A stretch of DNA of 64,000 bases from Acanthochromis polyacanthus. Lineage: Eukaryota; Chordata; Actinopteri; Pomacentridae. The stretch lies in assembly GCF_021347895.1 (NCBI RefSeq), contig NC_067118.1:34465255-34529254 (forward strand), in the 5' to 3' direction. A model generated the notes under the pieces. It was not told where the DNA came from, searched no databases, and was given only the letters and a program-made list of their open reading frames with translations. Below, in pieces: positions 42,107 to 52,934 of this stretch. Position numbers and translations under genes: made by a program. Position 1 is the first letter of the stretch. Each line of letters opens with the position of its first letter.

Positions 42107-43529
42107 CCAGAAAGCTGAATGGTCTCATCCCATTTTTCTGACATGTCAGTTTCAAGTAGCCATGGTATAAAAGCATGAATTATTTACACTCTAAACCCCT
42201 GCTGCATATTCACATTTTGCCCTAATGATATCCTGTCATTATGCAAATTCTGAAAAGTCACCGAGTGCACATCAGCTCACCACTGATCTTGACCTGAAAA
42301 AGAAAAGGTTACAAAAAGACCTGGACCTAAATCACTGCGGACAAATTACTTCCTTAACTGCTCTCATAAATCCGAAACAAAGGGTCTGTGACATCACACT
42401 TAGGGTGCCGTCTTTCAGTCATACTCTCGTCAACCATTCTAATTAGTAGCACTGACGATGGCTGCCACATTTCTCTCTGCTGCCCAAATCAATACTCGCT
42501 CATCTGCATTGATCATTGTTTTGCACAAGCCGTTGGCTCCAAAATAAATGCCCTATAAATCAGAGCTCGGTGACAATGACACGTGAAAGATCACGGAGGC
42601 ACACGCTTAGTTTATAAATGCACACAAACAAGGCCTCACACCCATATTTATTGGCACGAACAAACAAAAGCTGGCACCCAATGTCCAGAGTCTCCGCCAC
42701 CTCCCCTCCTTCCATATACATCCACCACATACACATGAGACAGCTGCACCACAGCAAACTATAATGCTTCAGAGGTCTCATGTGGTTGTCTGGGAGACAG
42801 AGAGCAGCACATTGATCCTCGAGGCGTGCTGATCAAAAGGAGCTAGTCTTTGATAAGGATATTAATCACACAGGCATAGCTATGCTAATGACTACAACAG
42901 AACCAAACACTGCAGCATTTATTCATGCTTCATCAATTGAAACAGCCTGACAAGTCCACAAGGATGACAAGATGTACAGAGTAAATTTGACATGTTTTTT
43001 TTTTTTGCTGTTGTTTTCCCAAATAGAACTAGAACTATTTGTTTTTTGATCCAGCAAAAAAACACTGTTCACTGTATCAAACCACTGTCATGTAATTTGA
43101 TTACAAGACAAAAAATGCAAATAAAATGGACCTCAGCAAAAAAAAACAACATTAAATTAAACTCTATTATGCAAATTTGGAAGGTTTCCTGAATTTAAAC
43201 ATGCAAAAGCTTTGCTAAAACACAACAATGGCCCTGAAAATGCAAATCGTAAAGCTGAGGCACAACACAATTATAGCAAAAAGACAACAAACACAATTTT
43301 CATTATACATGAAACAAAAACACATAAAACACGAGTGAGGAAAAGCCAATTACGGCCTCAACCTGATAATGCGACTGATCATTAGGCTTCATTTTGTTCA
43401 ATCAGGCAGAAACTGTGTATGTCGGATGATATTTTTGTTGATTTGCCGTGAACTGAGTGCTAATTTCCCGTCAGTGTTTTCACTGATGTGTGGCGAGCAA
43501 ACTGACAAATTAAAGCAAAAAGCTGAACC
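42107..43529. other. Unannotated intronic DNA
   Basis: No recognised feature. A-rich stretches occur at 43050-43350. Confidence 0.3.
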
Positions 43530-44015
43530 ATTGACCCCTCCAGTGAGGGGATCCACTGGCTCTTTTATGCTGTGGGGGGCATTTTGCTGGTATGGTTTGA
43601 GTTCATTTGTCTGCTCTGAGTGAAGGGTCACCACAAAATCAATGCAAAGTTGCTCCAAGTGATCACCTTTATCCTATGAGGAATCATTTCTAATTGGATG
43701 GAATGACAAAGTCCTCACTAATATTACATGAGGATTATTGTTAATCAGTAGAATTATGTCATTTATATGCTATGGCAGGAGAAATCATCATATTTGAACC
43801 CAAACTGAACACAATATCTTTAGTAGCGCTCTTCACCACTATCCTCAAAACACCAAATGGACTGTCTTTTGGAAGAATGATGTTCATCCCTCCAGCAGGG
43901 TTCCAGAGACTTGATAAAGTAATACTAAAGAGCACTGAAGCTGTTCTGGAGGCACATGATGGGAACAAAACTTTAAAAAGACACTTTATTTAGTTTTTCC
44001 CTCCCTTGTCGCCCA
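43530..44015 (+). pseudogene. Degenerate Tc1-like transposase fossil (middle deleted)
   Basis: 'ggatccactggctcttttat' followed by 'gctgtggggggcattttgct' (SFMLWGAFCW in frame) opens the fragment. 'gatcacctttatcctatgag' then leads to 'caccactatcctcaaaacac', 'ttggaagaatgatgttcatc' and 'ccagagacttgataaagtaa', the C-terminal part. The DNDPKH-containing middle is missing and frames are broken. It belongs to a different Tc1-like family from the copies at 5.2 and 10 kb. Confidence 0.8.
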
Positions 44016-45089
44016 TCTGCATGAAGATAGACAAATCTGGTATCCAGGCCACTAAGTACTAATCAACCATTTCTCCAACTCCAGGAAACAGCCATCAATG
44101 AGCACAACATCCAAAGCACATTAATTCCAGATCAAACTCGAGATGTGGGCAGATATTCAAAGATCTTTAACCACATCACAGGCTAACAGTGTAAATATCA
44201 GCGTCTGATTCCACTAACAGTACATGCGCAATCTACAGTATCTTACTATGGCACTCGTCCTGGCTTGGCTACTTCTGTCTGTCATAGTCTCACCAGCCGG
44301 CTGATGACAGCAAGTGGGAAGCGATTTCTACAACACCTGGAACCCCATTTCTATTACATGAGGCAAACAGCTGAGAGAGATCTGTGGGATAAGCTCCAGA
44401 GATTCAAAGCACCAGTGGGAATCAAAACAGCAGATTTTCACACGTCCCCCTTCATTAGATAAAATAAGACCTGAAAATCAGCTAAGGGGCATTTTAAGAA
44501 GAAAATAATTATAGTTAAATACACAATAAAACTAGCAATTTATCACCTTCTGTTGATTAGATAATGCCCATTCTGTTATCTATGTGGAGAAAATGACTTT
44601 CCCAAGTGGTGCAGGCAGTGAAAAAGTTTGATAAGATAAAGGCGGGAGAGCATCACACTCTTATGTGATTGAATTAGTATTTAAATGAGCATATTGTCAC
44701 TGTGGACAAAAAAAAAAACACTGTGAAGTCATTTATAACATAAAATATTCAACTTACTGACTCTTTGCTAGAACCAAAATATCCAAAACTTAAGACACAA
44801 ATGTTGAATTTTTAATTGCCTCTTTTCTGGATTTTTATAGTGTACTAAAAATTTCATATTGTACTTATCAGTTCAATTGTAAGAACATGTTAGACTGAAT
44901 AAAACATAAGCCCTACAGCTTAACATAAACAGAATACTATCTAAAACAATCACTATGACTAAGGACATAAATTAAAGATGAAACAAATTATATAAAGTTA
45001 CCGACCTATCTCCTGTGGTGCAATCACACTAGAACAATTACATTTTCTTGCAAACAGAGTTATATTTTCAGTGCTGCCTATTCATCCAT
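44016..45089. other. Unannotated intronic DNA
   Basis: Nothing recognised. Confidence 0.3.
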
Positions 45090-45275
45090 CTGTATGCTTG
45101 ACTGTCGGTAAGATTACACAAAAACTAGCCTGATGAATTTCATGAAACATTGTAGGGAAGTGGAGCACGGCCAAAGCAAGAATTCATTAAATTTTGGAGC
45201 AGATCTGGAATACTTTGTTTAAAATTGAAAGACAGAGCATTGGCCTTGGCAGAGGACTGCAAGTGCTCACCTAGG
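45090..45275 (+). repeat. Teleost dispersed repeat ('ggtaagattacacaaaaact' type)
   Basis: 'gattacacaaaaactagcct', 'gatgaatttcatgaaacatt', 'ttaaattttggagcagatct' and 'cattggccttggcagaggac' follow the order of a common teleost non-LTR tail-like repeat. No ORF. Confidence 0.65.
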
Positions 45276-46440
45276 CTCCGTTTGTCTGTTTCACAGTGTG
45301 AATAAAGATGTGAGCTACATGAAGTCTGGATAAAGCCGTAATGACAAGCTGAGCTTTAGCAGTTGCTGCCTGTCTTGCACAAACACACAGATACACTCTG
45401 CGTCCTCCAGTTCATAACACAGGTTCAACCAAACAGACTATGACAAATGTTCAAAGTTATTATCACACAAAGGTCAAAATCAATTTGTTTAACAACCTGG
45501 AGAACAAAATCCCTCACAGGTCCTATTGCCTAAATGTCTCTGATTTAGTTAAAGCCTCACCACTGTGTGCTTGCCTGCTTGCCTGCCTGCATGCGTGCCT
45601 CATTTGCCAGATTTCAGATAAGCTTTTTAGCCAGGCTGCAGAGTGAGTGCAGGGCTCAGGATGGTAGTTGGTTAAACCTCTTTTTGTCCAGTTGATAATA
45701 AGGACCAGCCCTTTTCTGTGTGCGTTTGAGGATTTTAGAGTCTTATCTTGTTTGTGTTAAAGCTAGTTTATACCAAAGTCGGTCCCCTGTAATTTTGTCC
45801 TGCAGCGGTCTGCTTTGATATAATTGAAAAGTCACGCACAAAAAAACAGTGCCTGATTGTGTCTTTTCTCATTTTGTCCCACTCTTCCCTTTCTCTTTTT
45901 GTCTGATATAAGGTTGTCATTAAATAAACGTGCATTTTCAGGCAGAAGGAGCAGAGCTGCACTTCAAAAAGCTATTCACCTGGTATTTCGTTGCCCATTG
46001 TTGAAGGGGGATTATGGATTCTGATTGAGGCCGGATTATTGTCAGATAAACAAAACACTCAAAAAGCCACAGCAGGCAAAAAGCCATGCACTGAGTGCCA
46101 CAGGTAAGGCACCGTTGTTTCAGTGTGTCCTTGCACTACGATACATACAAAAAAATAGTCAAAACACAGACAAACAGTATTTCTTAGCAGAAGCACAGGG
46201 ACGAAAGCTCACAAGGTAGAAGTAAATTAAACATGAGAGTGCAGATGATATGAGTGTCTCTCTGAAAAGAACAAAAAGGAGACACTCCAGAGCGCAACTA
46301 TCAGCCCTGAGGCACCTAGATGGAAGGAGAAGAAGTGAAGGCAAAAATTGTCTGTGGGAAGTGGCTTTCATGATACTTAAGTAGATGAGCAGATGAGACA
46401 ATGGGATAGTTTTCTAGTGCAGCTGTGCATGCAGATACGA

Positions 46441-46441
<1 letters not shown>

Positions 46442-46512
<71 letters not shown>
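46442..46512. repeat. (TA)n microsatellite
   Basis: Perfect TA array of 71 bp, self-complementary and able to form a cruciform. Confidence 0.97.
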
Positions 46513-46515
<3 letters not shown>

Positions 46516-47402
46516 ATTGATTTCTTTATTTTCATGTCTTGCAGACAAGTGAACCCAACCCTCATAGGTTTACAAGACATCAATATACTAACTAGCACTT
46601 CAGCAATACATCCAAAACATGCACTATTCTACTGCTCAGTTCTCAAACAAAATATGTTGCCTTCTATCCAAAGCCTGACAAAGACATTCTGCAAAGAAAA
46701 AGTTTTTTCACGATGGCCCAACCAAAAGAAATCAACATAAATGGAGGACATTTTACTGAAAAGTACCTCCCTTATATCATTGCATACAGGACAGCACAGC
46801 ACAAAATAAACCTAATTCTCAACTTCACCTAAATTACACAGCAAAAAAAGTCTGTCCTTCTCTGGAGTAGCATTAAACCTCACAGTCTCTGAGACTAATG
46901 GTAATGTTCCTGCATGTTTCTATTACACTTCACATGAAGTTCCACACTGTATCGATTCTGTAGAAGACAATAAGTTCATAGTTTTGGTTTATACCAAATA
47001 TCAACAGACCATGTTTCTCTAAACATATGGAACATACTACTTCTGTCAAACCAAGATATTTATACTGGTCAGGATATGACAGCACTATTGGACCAGAATT
47101 AAAAATGGCTGAACTTCTCTTCAATGATTTTCTCCTGAAATGTAGTCTCTGTGTTTGGTCTCGATTTACTACTAGTCTCTAATTTCTAGCACTATTCCTC
47201 GACAGTGTTCAGCATACTCAAGCACTGCAAATTCAAGCACAACTACATCATCTGCATATAACAATATGCCCATAATCTGATCAACAACTTTAACTCAAAA
47301 GTTAGAAGCCTTAATTTGAATAGCTAAATCATTCACATGAAAACAGGGCTGGTAACAAAACATCTCCTTACTTCACACTGAATTGTTGGGAAAACCATCC
47401 TG

Positions 47403-47520
<118 letters not shown>

Positions 47521-47769
47521 ATGATGTAAACTGTGAGCAGAGACCAGAATGTCAGGCAGGTTTACATTAGTCAGCAAATGCAGTGCGCCACATCATTAGT
47601 CACTCTGACACCCACTTCTGGCCCCTGCGTTATTGATGAGGCCAAGCTCAACAACTACCCCTCTCCTAACACACAAACACACACACACAAATACATGCAC
47701 GCATTTCAGTTCTACTCTCCGGACGACTCAGTCATTTCTCCAAGCCACACCGTCTGTCCGTTCACCCCA

Positions 47770-47924
47770 GCACAGCCACGCTTCATGGCCCCGGTCCCGA
47801 CCGGGCGCCGCCATGCAGCTCTATGCTCGGGCGTGCACCGCACGCTTGTCCCGTCTGGGCTACCTGGTTGATCCTGCCAGGAGCATATGCTTGTCTCAAA
47901 GATTAAGCAATGAAAGTCTAAGTT
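47770..47924 (+). pseudogene. Nuclear rDNA fragment: probable 5' ETS end plus start of 18S rRNA
   Basis: From 47861 the text 'tacctggttgatcctgccag' followed by 'agcatatgcttgtctcaaag' and 'attaag' is the universally conserved 5' end of eukaryotic 18S rRNA. About 64 bases are kept, with roughly five differences from the canonical sequence (for example GCAATGAAAG where GCCATGCATG is expected). The GC-rich sequence just before it ('cccgaccgggcgccgcc', 'gcgtgcaccgcacgcttg') looks like the end of an external transcribed spacer, so the source was probably rDNA or pre-rRNA. The left limit is uncertain. At 47925 the match stops and a hairpin begins. It cannot work as rRNA. Confidence 0.85.
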
Positions 47925-47961
47925 CCTGTTGCGTTTACAGTTCTACTGTAAATGCAACAGG
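47925..47961. repeat. 16-bp-arm hairpin abutting the 18S fragment
   Basis: The arms CCTGTTGCGTTTACAG and CTGTAAATGCAACAGG pair with one G-T mismatch around a 5-base loop (TTCTA). It starts where the 18S similarity ends. It could be a small MITE, a palindromic repair scar, or a hairpin RNA. Confidence 0.85.
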
Positions 47962-49376
47962 AGACTTCTTTAGCTCTCAGGTGGGACAAGGACAGGTACA
48001 GTGAGAGAGTACGGGCCCCAGATGGAAAAGCAACACAAGCTGCGGCATGTCAAGAAAATTAACAAACAACAGAGCAGAGGATGTCGTTGTGTCTTCCACA
48101 GTTCAGTGGCTATTTGTCTGTCTGCAGACCAAACAACCGATCCAGAATCAAATATCAGCACACCACCAGATCTTCTGGGCAGGTTGTGAATGGCAGGGTA
48201 CAATGACAGGGTGCCAAGTGTGTCACTGCAATGAGCTCAGAGCCATTTATGGCCACCATGACTCTGACATTTAGCAGGATGCTGCAATTTGTCAGCCTTT
48301 CAGTCTGACTCACACATCCACAACAGGGGACACTCATAAAACACTTTACCATTAGGCCTAATAGTGCCGCATCGCATAACTCTGTGTGTATGTGTGGTGT
48401 GTACACTGTGAAATTAATGACGGATGTGCGGTTCCCCCCGCTGCCATAAAATGAAAACATGATTACATAAAAAAGTAGAAAAACAGGCCAGCGGGTAAAA
48501 TAAATCAATGTGTCAAAATTCTCCCCATGTTTATTGTGAAAAACTCAATCAAAGCCACTTAACTTTGTAAAAAAGATACAACAGCACCAGGTTAATTAGG
48601 CATTCAGCATATAAAAGAAACATGTATGCCTTTTAAAATTGTGTATTAATAACAATAATTTTCTCAGCCCGTTACCTAAATGCTAATAACTGAACCAGTG
48701 GCTCACCTCTTAAAATAGAGAACATTCTGGTGTGCTGCATTAGAGCCTTTGTACCACAAGGCAATTCAAGGCCAGCAACTAATAACTTACAAAGAGTGGA
48801 GAAGGAAGGCTCTCAACATGCGAAGTCACCGTTTCAGTTCATTCTGAAAGTGCATTGCTGCTAACCACAGGGCAAGTTAGGGAGGGAAGTAATGGTATAA
48901 TCTATTTCTCCATTTCCTATCTAATGTTTTGTTTCACTAGGATGCTTTCAACTTTCCCCTTTTCTCTACATCTCACTCTCTCTCTCCCTCTTATCGGTGA
49001 TGTATAAAGGACGAGCAATGGCACAGTCATTACTGAGAGAGAACATCTTGATGGCTGCTCTTCCCCCAGAAGAATACCGTCAGTGAAAACACAGTGGGGA
49101 CAGTACTGAAAAGTGCCCTTTCTCTGTCGTTTCTAATCATTATGCGTAAAGTTTGTAAAGGATATCTTGGAAAGACTGGCACTGACTCCTCAAGCAGTTG
49201 TAGGTTTTTGGGCCATGAAGTCAGACACACATTTCAAGCGAAATCACAGTCAAACATTTACTCACACAACAGACCCAACTGCAAATAGGCATATACAAAC
49301 AAATTTGCACACACATACACAAGCTTGCACTCGCACACACAGCACACACAACCAGATAAAAGAGGTGTCTGCTCTG
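47962..49376. other. Intronic DNA next to kcnd2 coding exon
   Basis: No further exon seen. Pyrimidine-rich text occurs at about 48955-48990. CA-rich scatter lies at 49300-49350, just downstream of the donor. Confidence 0.35.
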
Positions 49377-49383
49377 CTCTTAC
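49377..49383 (-). other. kcnd2: 5' splice donor after kcnd2 coding exon 1
   Basis: On the minus strand the exon ends ...ACGCTCGG and is followed at once by GTAAGAG, a near-perfect donor. The break falls after two bases of the selectivity-filter glycine codon (phase 2), at the position of the conserved KCND exon 1/exon 2 boundary. Translation beyond it gives no channel sequence. Confidence 0.9.
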
Positions 49384-50486
49384 CCGAGCGTTGTCATAGT
49401 AACGATGGTGTACCAGAAGGAGGCTGGGATGCTGGTGAATTTGCTGGAGCTTGAACCCTTCTCTGCGTAGAACATGACGGTAGCAAAGATAATTATGGCC
49501 ATAGTGAGGGAGAAGAGCAAGAAGCCCAGCTCCGAGGCACAGCTCTTCAGCGTGTAGCCCAGGATGCGCAGGCCCTGTGAGTGACGGGAGAACTTAAAGA
49601 TACGGAACACACGGAAAACACGGAGGGTCACGAAAGCGCCGCTCACGTCCTCATTGTCAGTCATCACCAGGCCGATGTAGTAGGGCAAGATGGCCACCAC
49701 ATCGATGATGCTCATGACGGATCTCATGAAGCGGTAGCGGCTGGGCGCAGCAAACAAGCGCATCAGGTACTCCACGGTGAAGATCATGACACAGGCCGTG
49801 TCCATGCAGAAAAAGGCCACGGTGTAGCGCTCGCCACATGGCACTTCTTTCTGGTTGGGCGCCGAGCCACAGGGCACCGTCTCTACCACGTTGGTGATGA
49901 CAGAGACGGCAATGAAGAAGCCAGTAACATAGTAGAAGACAAGGGCCATGGTGGAAGTGTGAGGGTTCTCGAAAGCCCGCCACATGGTCTCCCTGAAGGT
50001 CATGTTGGGCAGCTTAGCATCCTTGTTGTCCTCCTGGTCATCCATCAGTCGCTCTGCATTCTCCCTCTTCCTGTCCTTGTACTCTTCGTAGCAGCAGTCA
50101 CCAATGATCTCTGGGACAATGCCAAAGAAAGCCAGCTCCTCATCGTAAGAGGAGATGCACTCGTAGCGTGGATAGTGGAGCTTGCCTGTGCGGTAGAAGT
50201 TGAGCACGCTTCGGAACACATCAGGGTCCCGGTCGAAGAAGTACTCTTTGGTCTCCTCATTGTAGAAGAACTCCTTCTCTGAGCTGCCCAGCAGTGTGTC
50301 TGGGTAGCGGTCCAGCGTGTTCCTCCAGGTCTGGAATCGACGTCCACTGACATTAAGAATGATCAGCTCATCCTGCCTCTTGTTCTTTTCAGTGGGCGCC
50401 ACGGGCATGGGCAAATTGGCCACGGGCATCCAGCCGATCGCTGCCGCCCGGGCAAAGGGAAGCCATGCCGCTACTCCCGCCGCCAT
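49384..50486 (-). CDS. kcnd2: Kv4.2 (Shal) A-type K+ channel, first coding exon, residues 1-367 plus two bases of the next codon
   Basis: This exon encodes the pore-forming alpha subunit of a fast-inactivating voltage-gated potassium channel of the neuronal and cardiac plasma membrane. Kv4 channels work as tetramers with KChIP and DPP partners. The product starts [20 protein letters not shown], the conserved Kv4 N-terminal segment that binds KChIPs and drives inactivation. The T1 tetramerisation domain covers about 41-135 and carries the Kv4 zinc site H104, C110, C131, C132. S1 is about 178-202, S2 222-244, S3 254-275, and S4 284-304 with positive charges every third residue (R289, R292, R295, K298, R301). 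S5 is about 318-340 and the pore helix 353-362. The exon ends after TTLG, inside the selectivity filter; YGD and the C-terminus lie outside the window. Wording such as KNKRQDELI and [12 protein letters not shown] fits KCND2 better than KCND3. The ATG at 50486 has A at -3 and G at +4. A longer reading from 50534 starts with GTG and is not needed. Confidence 0.94.
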
Positions 50487-50563
50487 GCTGTGTCCGGCTT
50501 GGGGCGTAGGGGGGAACAAGTCCAGCACCTTCACAACCAGCTTGACTTCAGCTCATTCACCAT
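50487..50563 (-). other. kcnd2: kcnd2 5' untranslated part of coding exon
   Basis: A splice-acceptor signal ends at 50564 on the minus strand: a pyrimidine run ending CTCTTCCCTTTCAG. The 77 bases between it and the ATG would be 5' UTR. The segment contains two short upstream ORFs and is otherwise unremarkable. If the acceptor is not used, the UTR simply continues upstream. Confidence 0.6.
50531..50563 (-). promoter_or_regulatory. Short upstream ORF in kcnd2 leader
   Basis: If the acceptor is used, the exon begins with ATGGTG and opens a 10-codon reading frame ([10 protein letters not shown], then TGA). A second ATG seven bases later gives only Met-Ser before its stop. Both end well before the main ATG and are in other frames. 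They could lower translation of Kv4.2, but this is inference only. Confidence 0.35.
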
Positions 50564-51680
50564 CTGAAAGGGAAGAGAGGGAGGGAGTTCATAAGGACAG
50601 GAAGCACAGGAGTGAGATCGTGATAAAACAGAAAAAAAGGAGGAGGTAATTTAATGTCCAGGCTATGGGGGGGTGGGTGGGGATGGGGGGGTGGGTGGGG
50701 ATGGGGGGGGGGGGGCAAAAAAAAGTTGGATGACAAAATGAACTGTACAACTCTTATTCTAAAAAGGCAGATCAGCTCAGATAGCTGAGAGCATCTTTAA
50801 CGGTAACAGGATTTACACTTGGGTGAGAAACCTTTACGGTACACTATATAAAATGCATTTCTGTCTGATGTAGTGAGCTTTAATGTGATTACAGGGACAT
50901 AGTGTATTTCCTATAAGCATCATGTTCCTTATAATAACTTCAAGGCTATATTCCTCACTTCCCCCTCTATTGAGTTACTGTTAAGAAGCAGCTTTCTCAG
51001 AACCACAGTTCACTGCGTCTTACAGGTTCAAAACTGAAGGCAAGCATGAAAAGCAACAGCATTACAGACTCAATTATGCGTCTTTTTTTTTTTATAGAGA
51101 ACTCTTTGTTTTTACATAGAGGGATGCAGGAAATTCAAAACCTGTTGAGTTCCAAGTAGAACAGCACACGCATCGTTATTGTGCAGAAGATTAATGAAAC
51201 TAGTTTGATTTTCCGATCAAAAGCGCGACTATCCCAATTCTGAGCAAGCATTTTGAATCCTTTTTAAAGGCAAATTGGCTGCCTAATCCGTGTACGGAGG
51301 AGGGAAAAGAAAGCAAAGGCGGTACAGGTTAATAACTAGAAAAAATACAACAACAATATGATATTAGCAGCTTCGTGTTGAACACAGTTGATTTGGACAC
51401 AACTCACCGATTCGAAACTCTCCATCCAAAAGAAACACGACCTTCTTTCCTGTGCAGTTCAGTTACAAGTCGTAGCTTTGGTTATTTCTGTCTGGAAATG
51501 AAAAAAGAAAAAACATTGCAGGAAAGAAGAAGTTATTCGGCGATGAGGGGAATCACATCAGATGGACGCTGATACGAACGCGTAAAAGTGCCGGTGACGG
51601 ACGTACCAACAGCTGTTTTAATTCAGTTTCCATTATGCGAAGGGTGACATGACAGAACTCCGCCGTGAGGACCGTCTTAC
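50564..51680 (-). other. kcnd2: Putative kcnd2 intron between non-coding exon and first coding exon
   Basis: The interval is bounded on the minus strand by GTAAGACG (starting at 51680) and a pyrimidine-rich tract ending CAG (50566-50564). Both sites fit consensus well and give an intron of 1117 bp. Apart from the G-rich tract at 50667-50715 I see no recognised element. Transcript data are needed to confirm it. Confidence 0.5.
50667..50715 (+). repeat. G-rich tract with G-quadruplex potential
   Basis: The plus strand has runs of 7, 3, 4, 7, 3, 4 and 13 G separated by single T or AT, including a tandem duplicated unit of about 19 bp (GGGTGGGTGGGGATG core). It meets the usual G3+N1-7 quadruplex rule several times over. 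The G-rich strand is the template strand of kcnd2, about 180 bp 5' of the ATG and within the putative intron. Confidence 0.8.
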
Positions 51681-51730
51681 CTTGGCTTTTTTCGGGATGA
51701 GTGGTGGGAAGAGACAGAAGAGGAGGAGGA

Positions 51731-51771
<41 letters not shown>

Positions 51772-51787
51772 TCCTCTCTCTCCCTTC

Positions 51788-51827
<40 letters not shown>

Positions 51828-51850
51828 GCAGGGCAGATTGTGAACCAAAA
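51681..51850 (-). other. kcnd2: Putative non-coding first exon / core promoter area of kcnd2
   Basis: The 3' edge at 51681 is set by a strong donor, AAG followed by GTAAGAC. The 5' edge is not visible. Reading the minus strand, the area holds a (GA)n tract, then GCGCTCCTCCTCCTCTTC and the short stretch to the donor. No TATA box is evident. The transcription start could lie within or upstream of the GA tract. Confidence 0.35.
51734..51825. repeat. (CT)n/(GA)n microsatellite at kcnd2 5' end
   Basis: Dinucleotide CT repeat on the plus strand, interrupted by two CCCTTCC variants and a CG. It abuts the putative non-coding exon, so on the sense strand it is a GAGAG tract in the promoter or 5' UTR. 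Confidence 0.95.
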
Positions 51851-52084
51851 CTGCATTTACAGGAAACCTGGATCAGGAGTCAGCACCGTGCGCAATGAGG
51901 TACAAATGGCGTTTCCTCTCCTCAAATTCACACATCATGCGTGCATTGCTGAACCAATCCTATTTCCTCATATCAAAGGCAACCAGCTGAGTTATCCACA
52001 GACTTCAGCCAGCAGGGGCGTAGCTAAGATTTCCCACTCCATTAATACAAGAATCAATTCTAAGATTCTTTAATTTGTTTATAC
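51851..52084 (-). promoter_or_regulatory. Candidate kcnd2 5' flank / promoter
   Basis: On the minus strand this lies just upstream of the GA tract. It has an inverted CCAAT box (accaatcc on the plus strand, about 51953), GCGCA motifs at about 51826 and 51889, and a partial match to the left half of an RE1/NRSF site (CAGCACC at 51881). No TATA box seen. Promoter function is inferred from position only. Confidence 0.3.
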
Positions 52085-52934
52085 AGTGCTCATAAAAGAA
52101 GCATTAACTCCCATTAGAAGTTTTTTTTTTCATTTATTGCTTTTCAACACTGAATCGTGGTCAGTATACGTTTACCTTTTTTCTGTAGAAGAATGTAATG
52201 AAAAAACTCTTTCATGTCACAGTGAAAACCGATTAATACAACATAATGTCAGATTCCTAAAAAATATAAAATGCAAAATAAATGGAATGAGTATTCGCCC
52301 CCTTCATGTCAGTACTGAGTAGTCACACCTTTGGCCACAGTTGCAGTATTAAGCCTGTGTGTGTCTCAATCGGCCTTGTGCATCTGAACACTGCAATTTT
52401 ACCCCAGTCTTCTTTGCAAAACTGTCAGGTTGCACAGGGATTGTGAGTGAACAGTCCACCCACAAACTCTTCATTGAACTGAGATGCAAGCTCTGACTCA
52501 TTCACTCCAGAACATTCACCTTGTTGTCTTTAAACCATTTCTGCTTCTTGCTGGTAAATAAATCATAGTTCTTTTACAGACTGCATCAGGTTGTGCTTCT
52601 CTATACTTTATTGCATTTATTTTACCTTCTACCTTCACAAGCCCTCTAGGGCCTGCTGCCGATAAGCATCCTCTTGCCATGATGCTGTCACCACCATGCT
52701 TTACGGTGCGGATGGTGCATTCGTGACAATATACGGTGCTTGATGTTTGCTAAATCTTCAATCTAGCATAATGACCAAAAAGCACAACTTTGGAGTCATC
52801 TGACCAAAGAACCATCTTCCATTTGACTTTAGAGTCTTCTATGTGACGAGCTTTTTCAGCAGTGACTTTCTCTGCCAGTTTCCCATAAATCTTTGACGGG
52901 TGAAGAACCCTGGCAACAATTGGTAACGATCTCT

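Noticed and set aside
47861..47924. Functional 18S rRNA gene
   Set aside because: Only about 64 bases of the ~1.8 kb gene are present.
49581..50282. 233-codon open frame on the plus strand
   Set aside because: It is the antisense shadow of the kcnd2 exon; the minus strand encodes a clear Kv4 channel.
50487..50534. Sixteen-residue N-terminal extension of Kv4.2
   Set aside because: Its first codon is GTG, and the conserved Kv4 start MAAGVAAWL begins at the ATG at 50486 with a good Kozak context.
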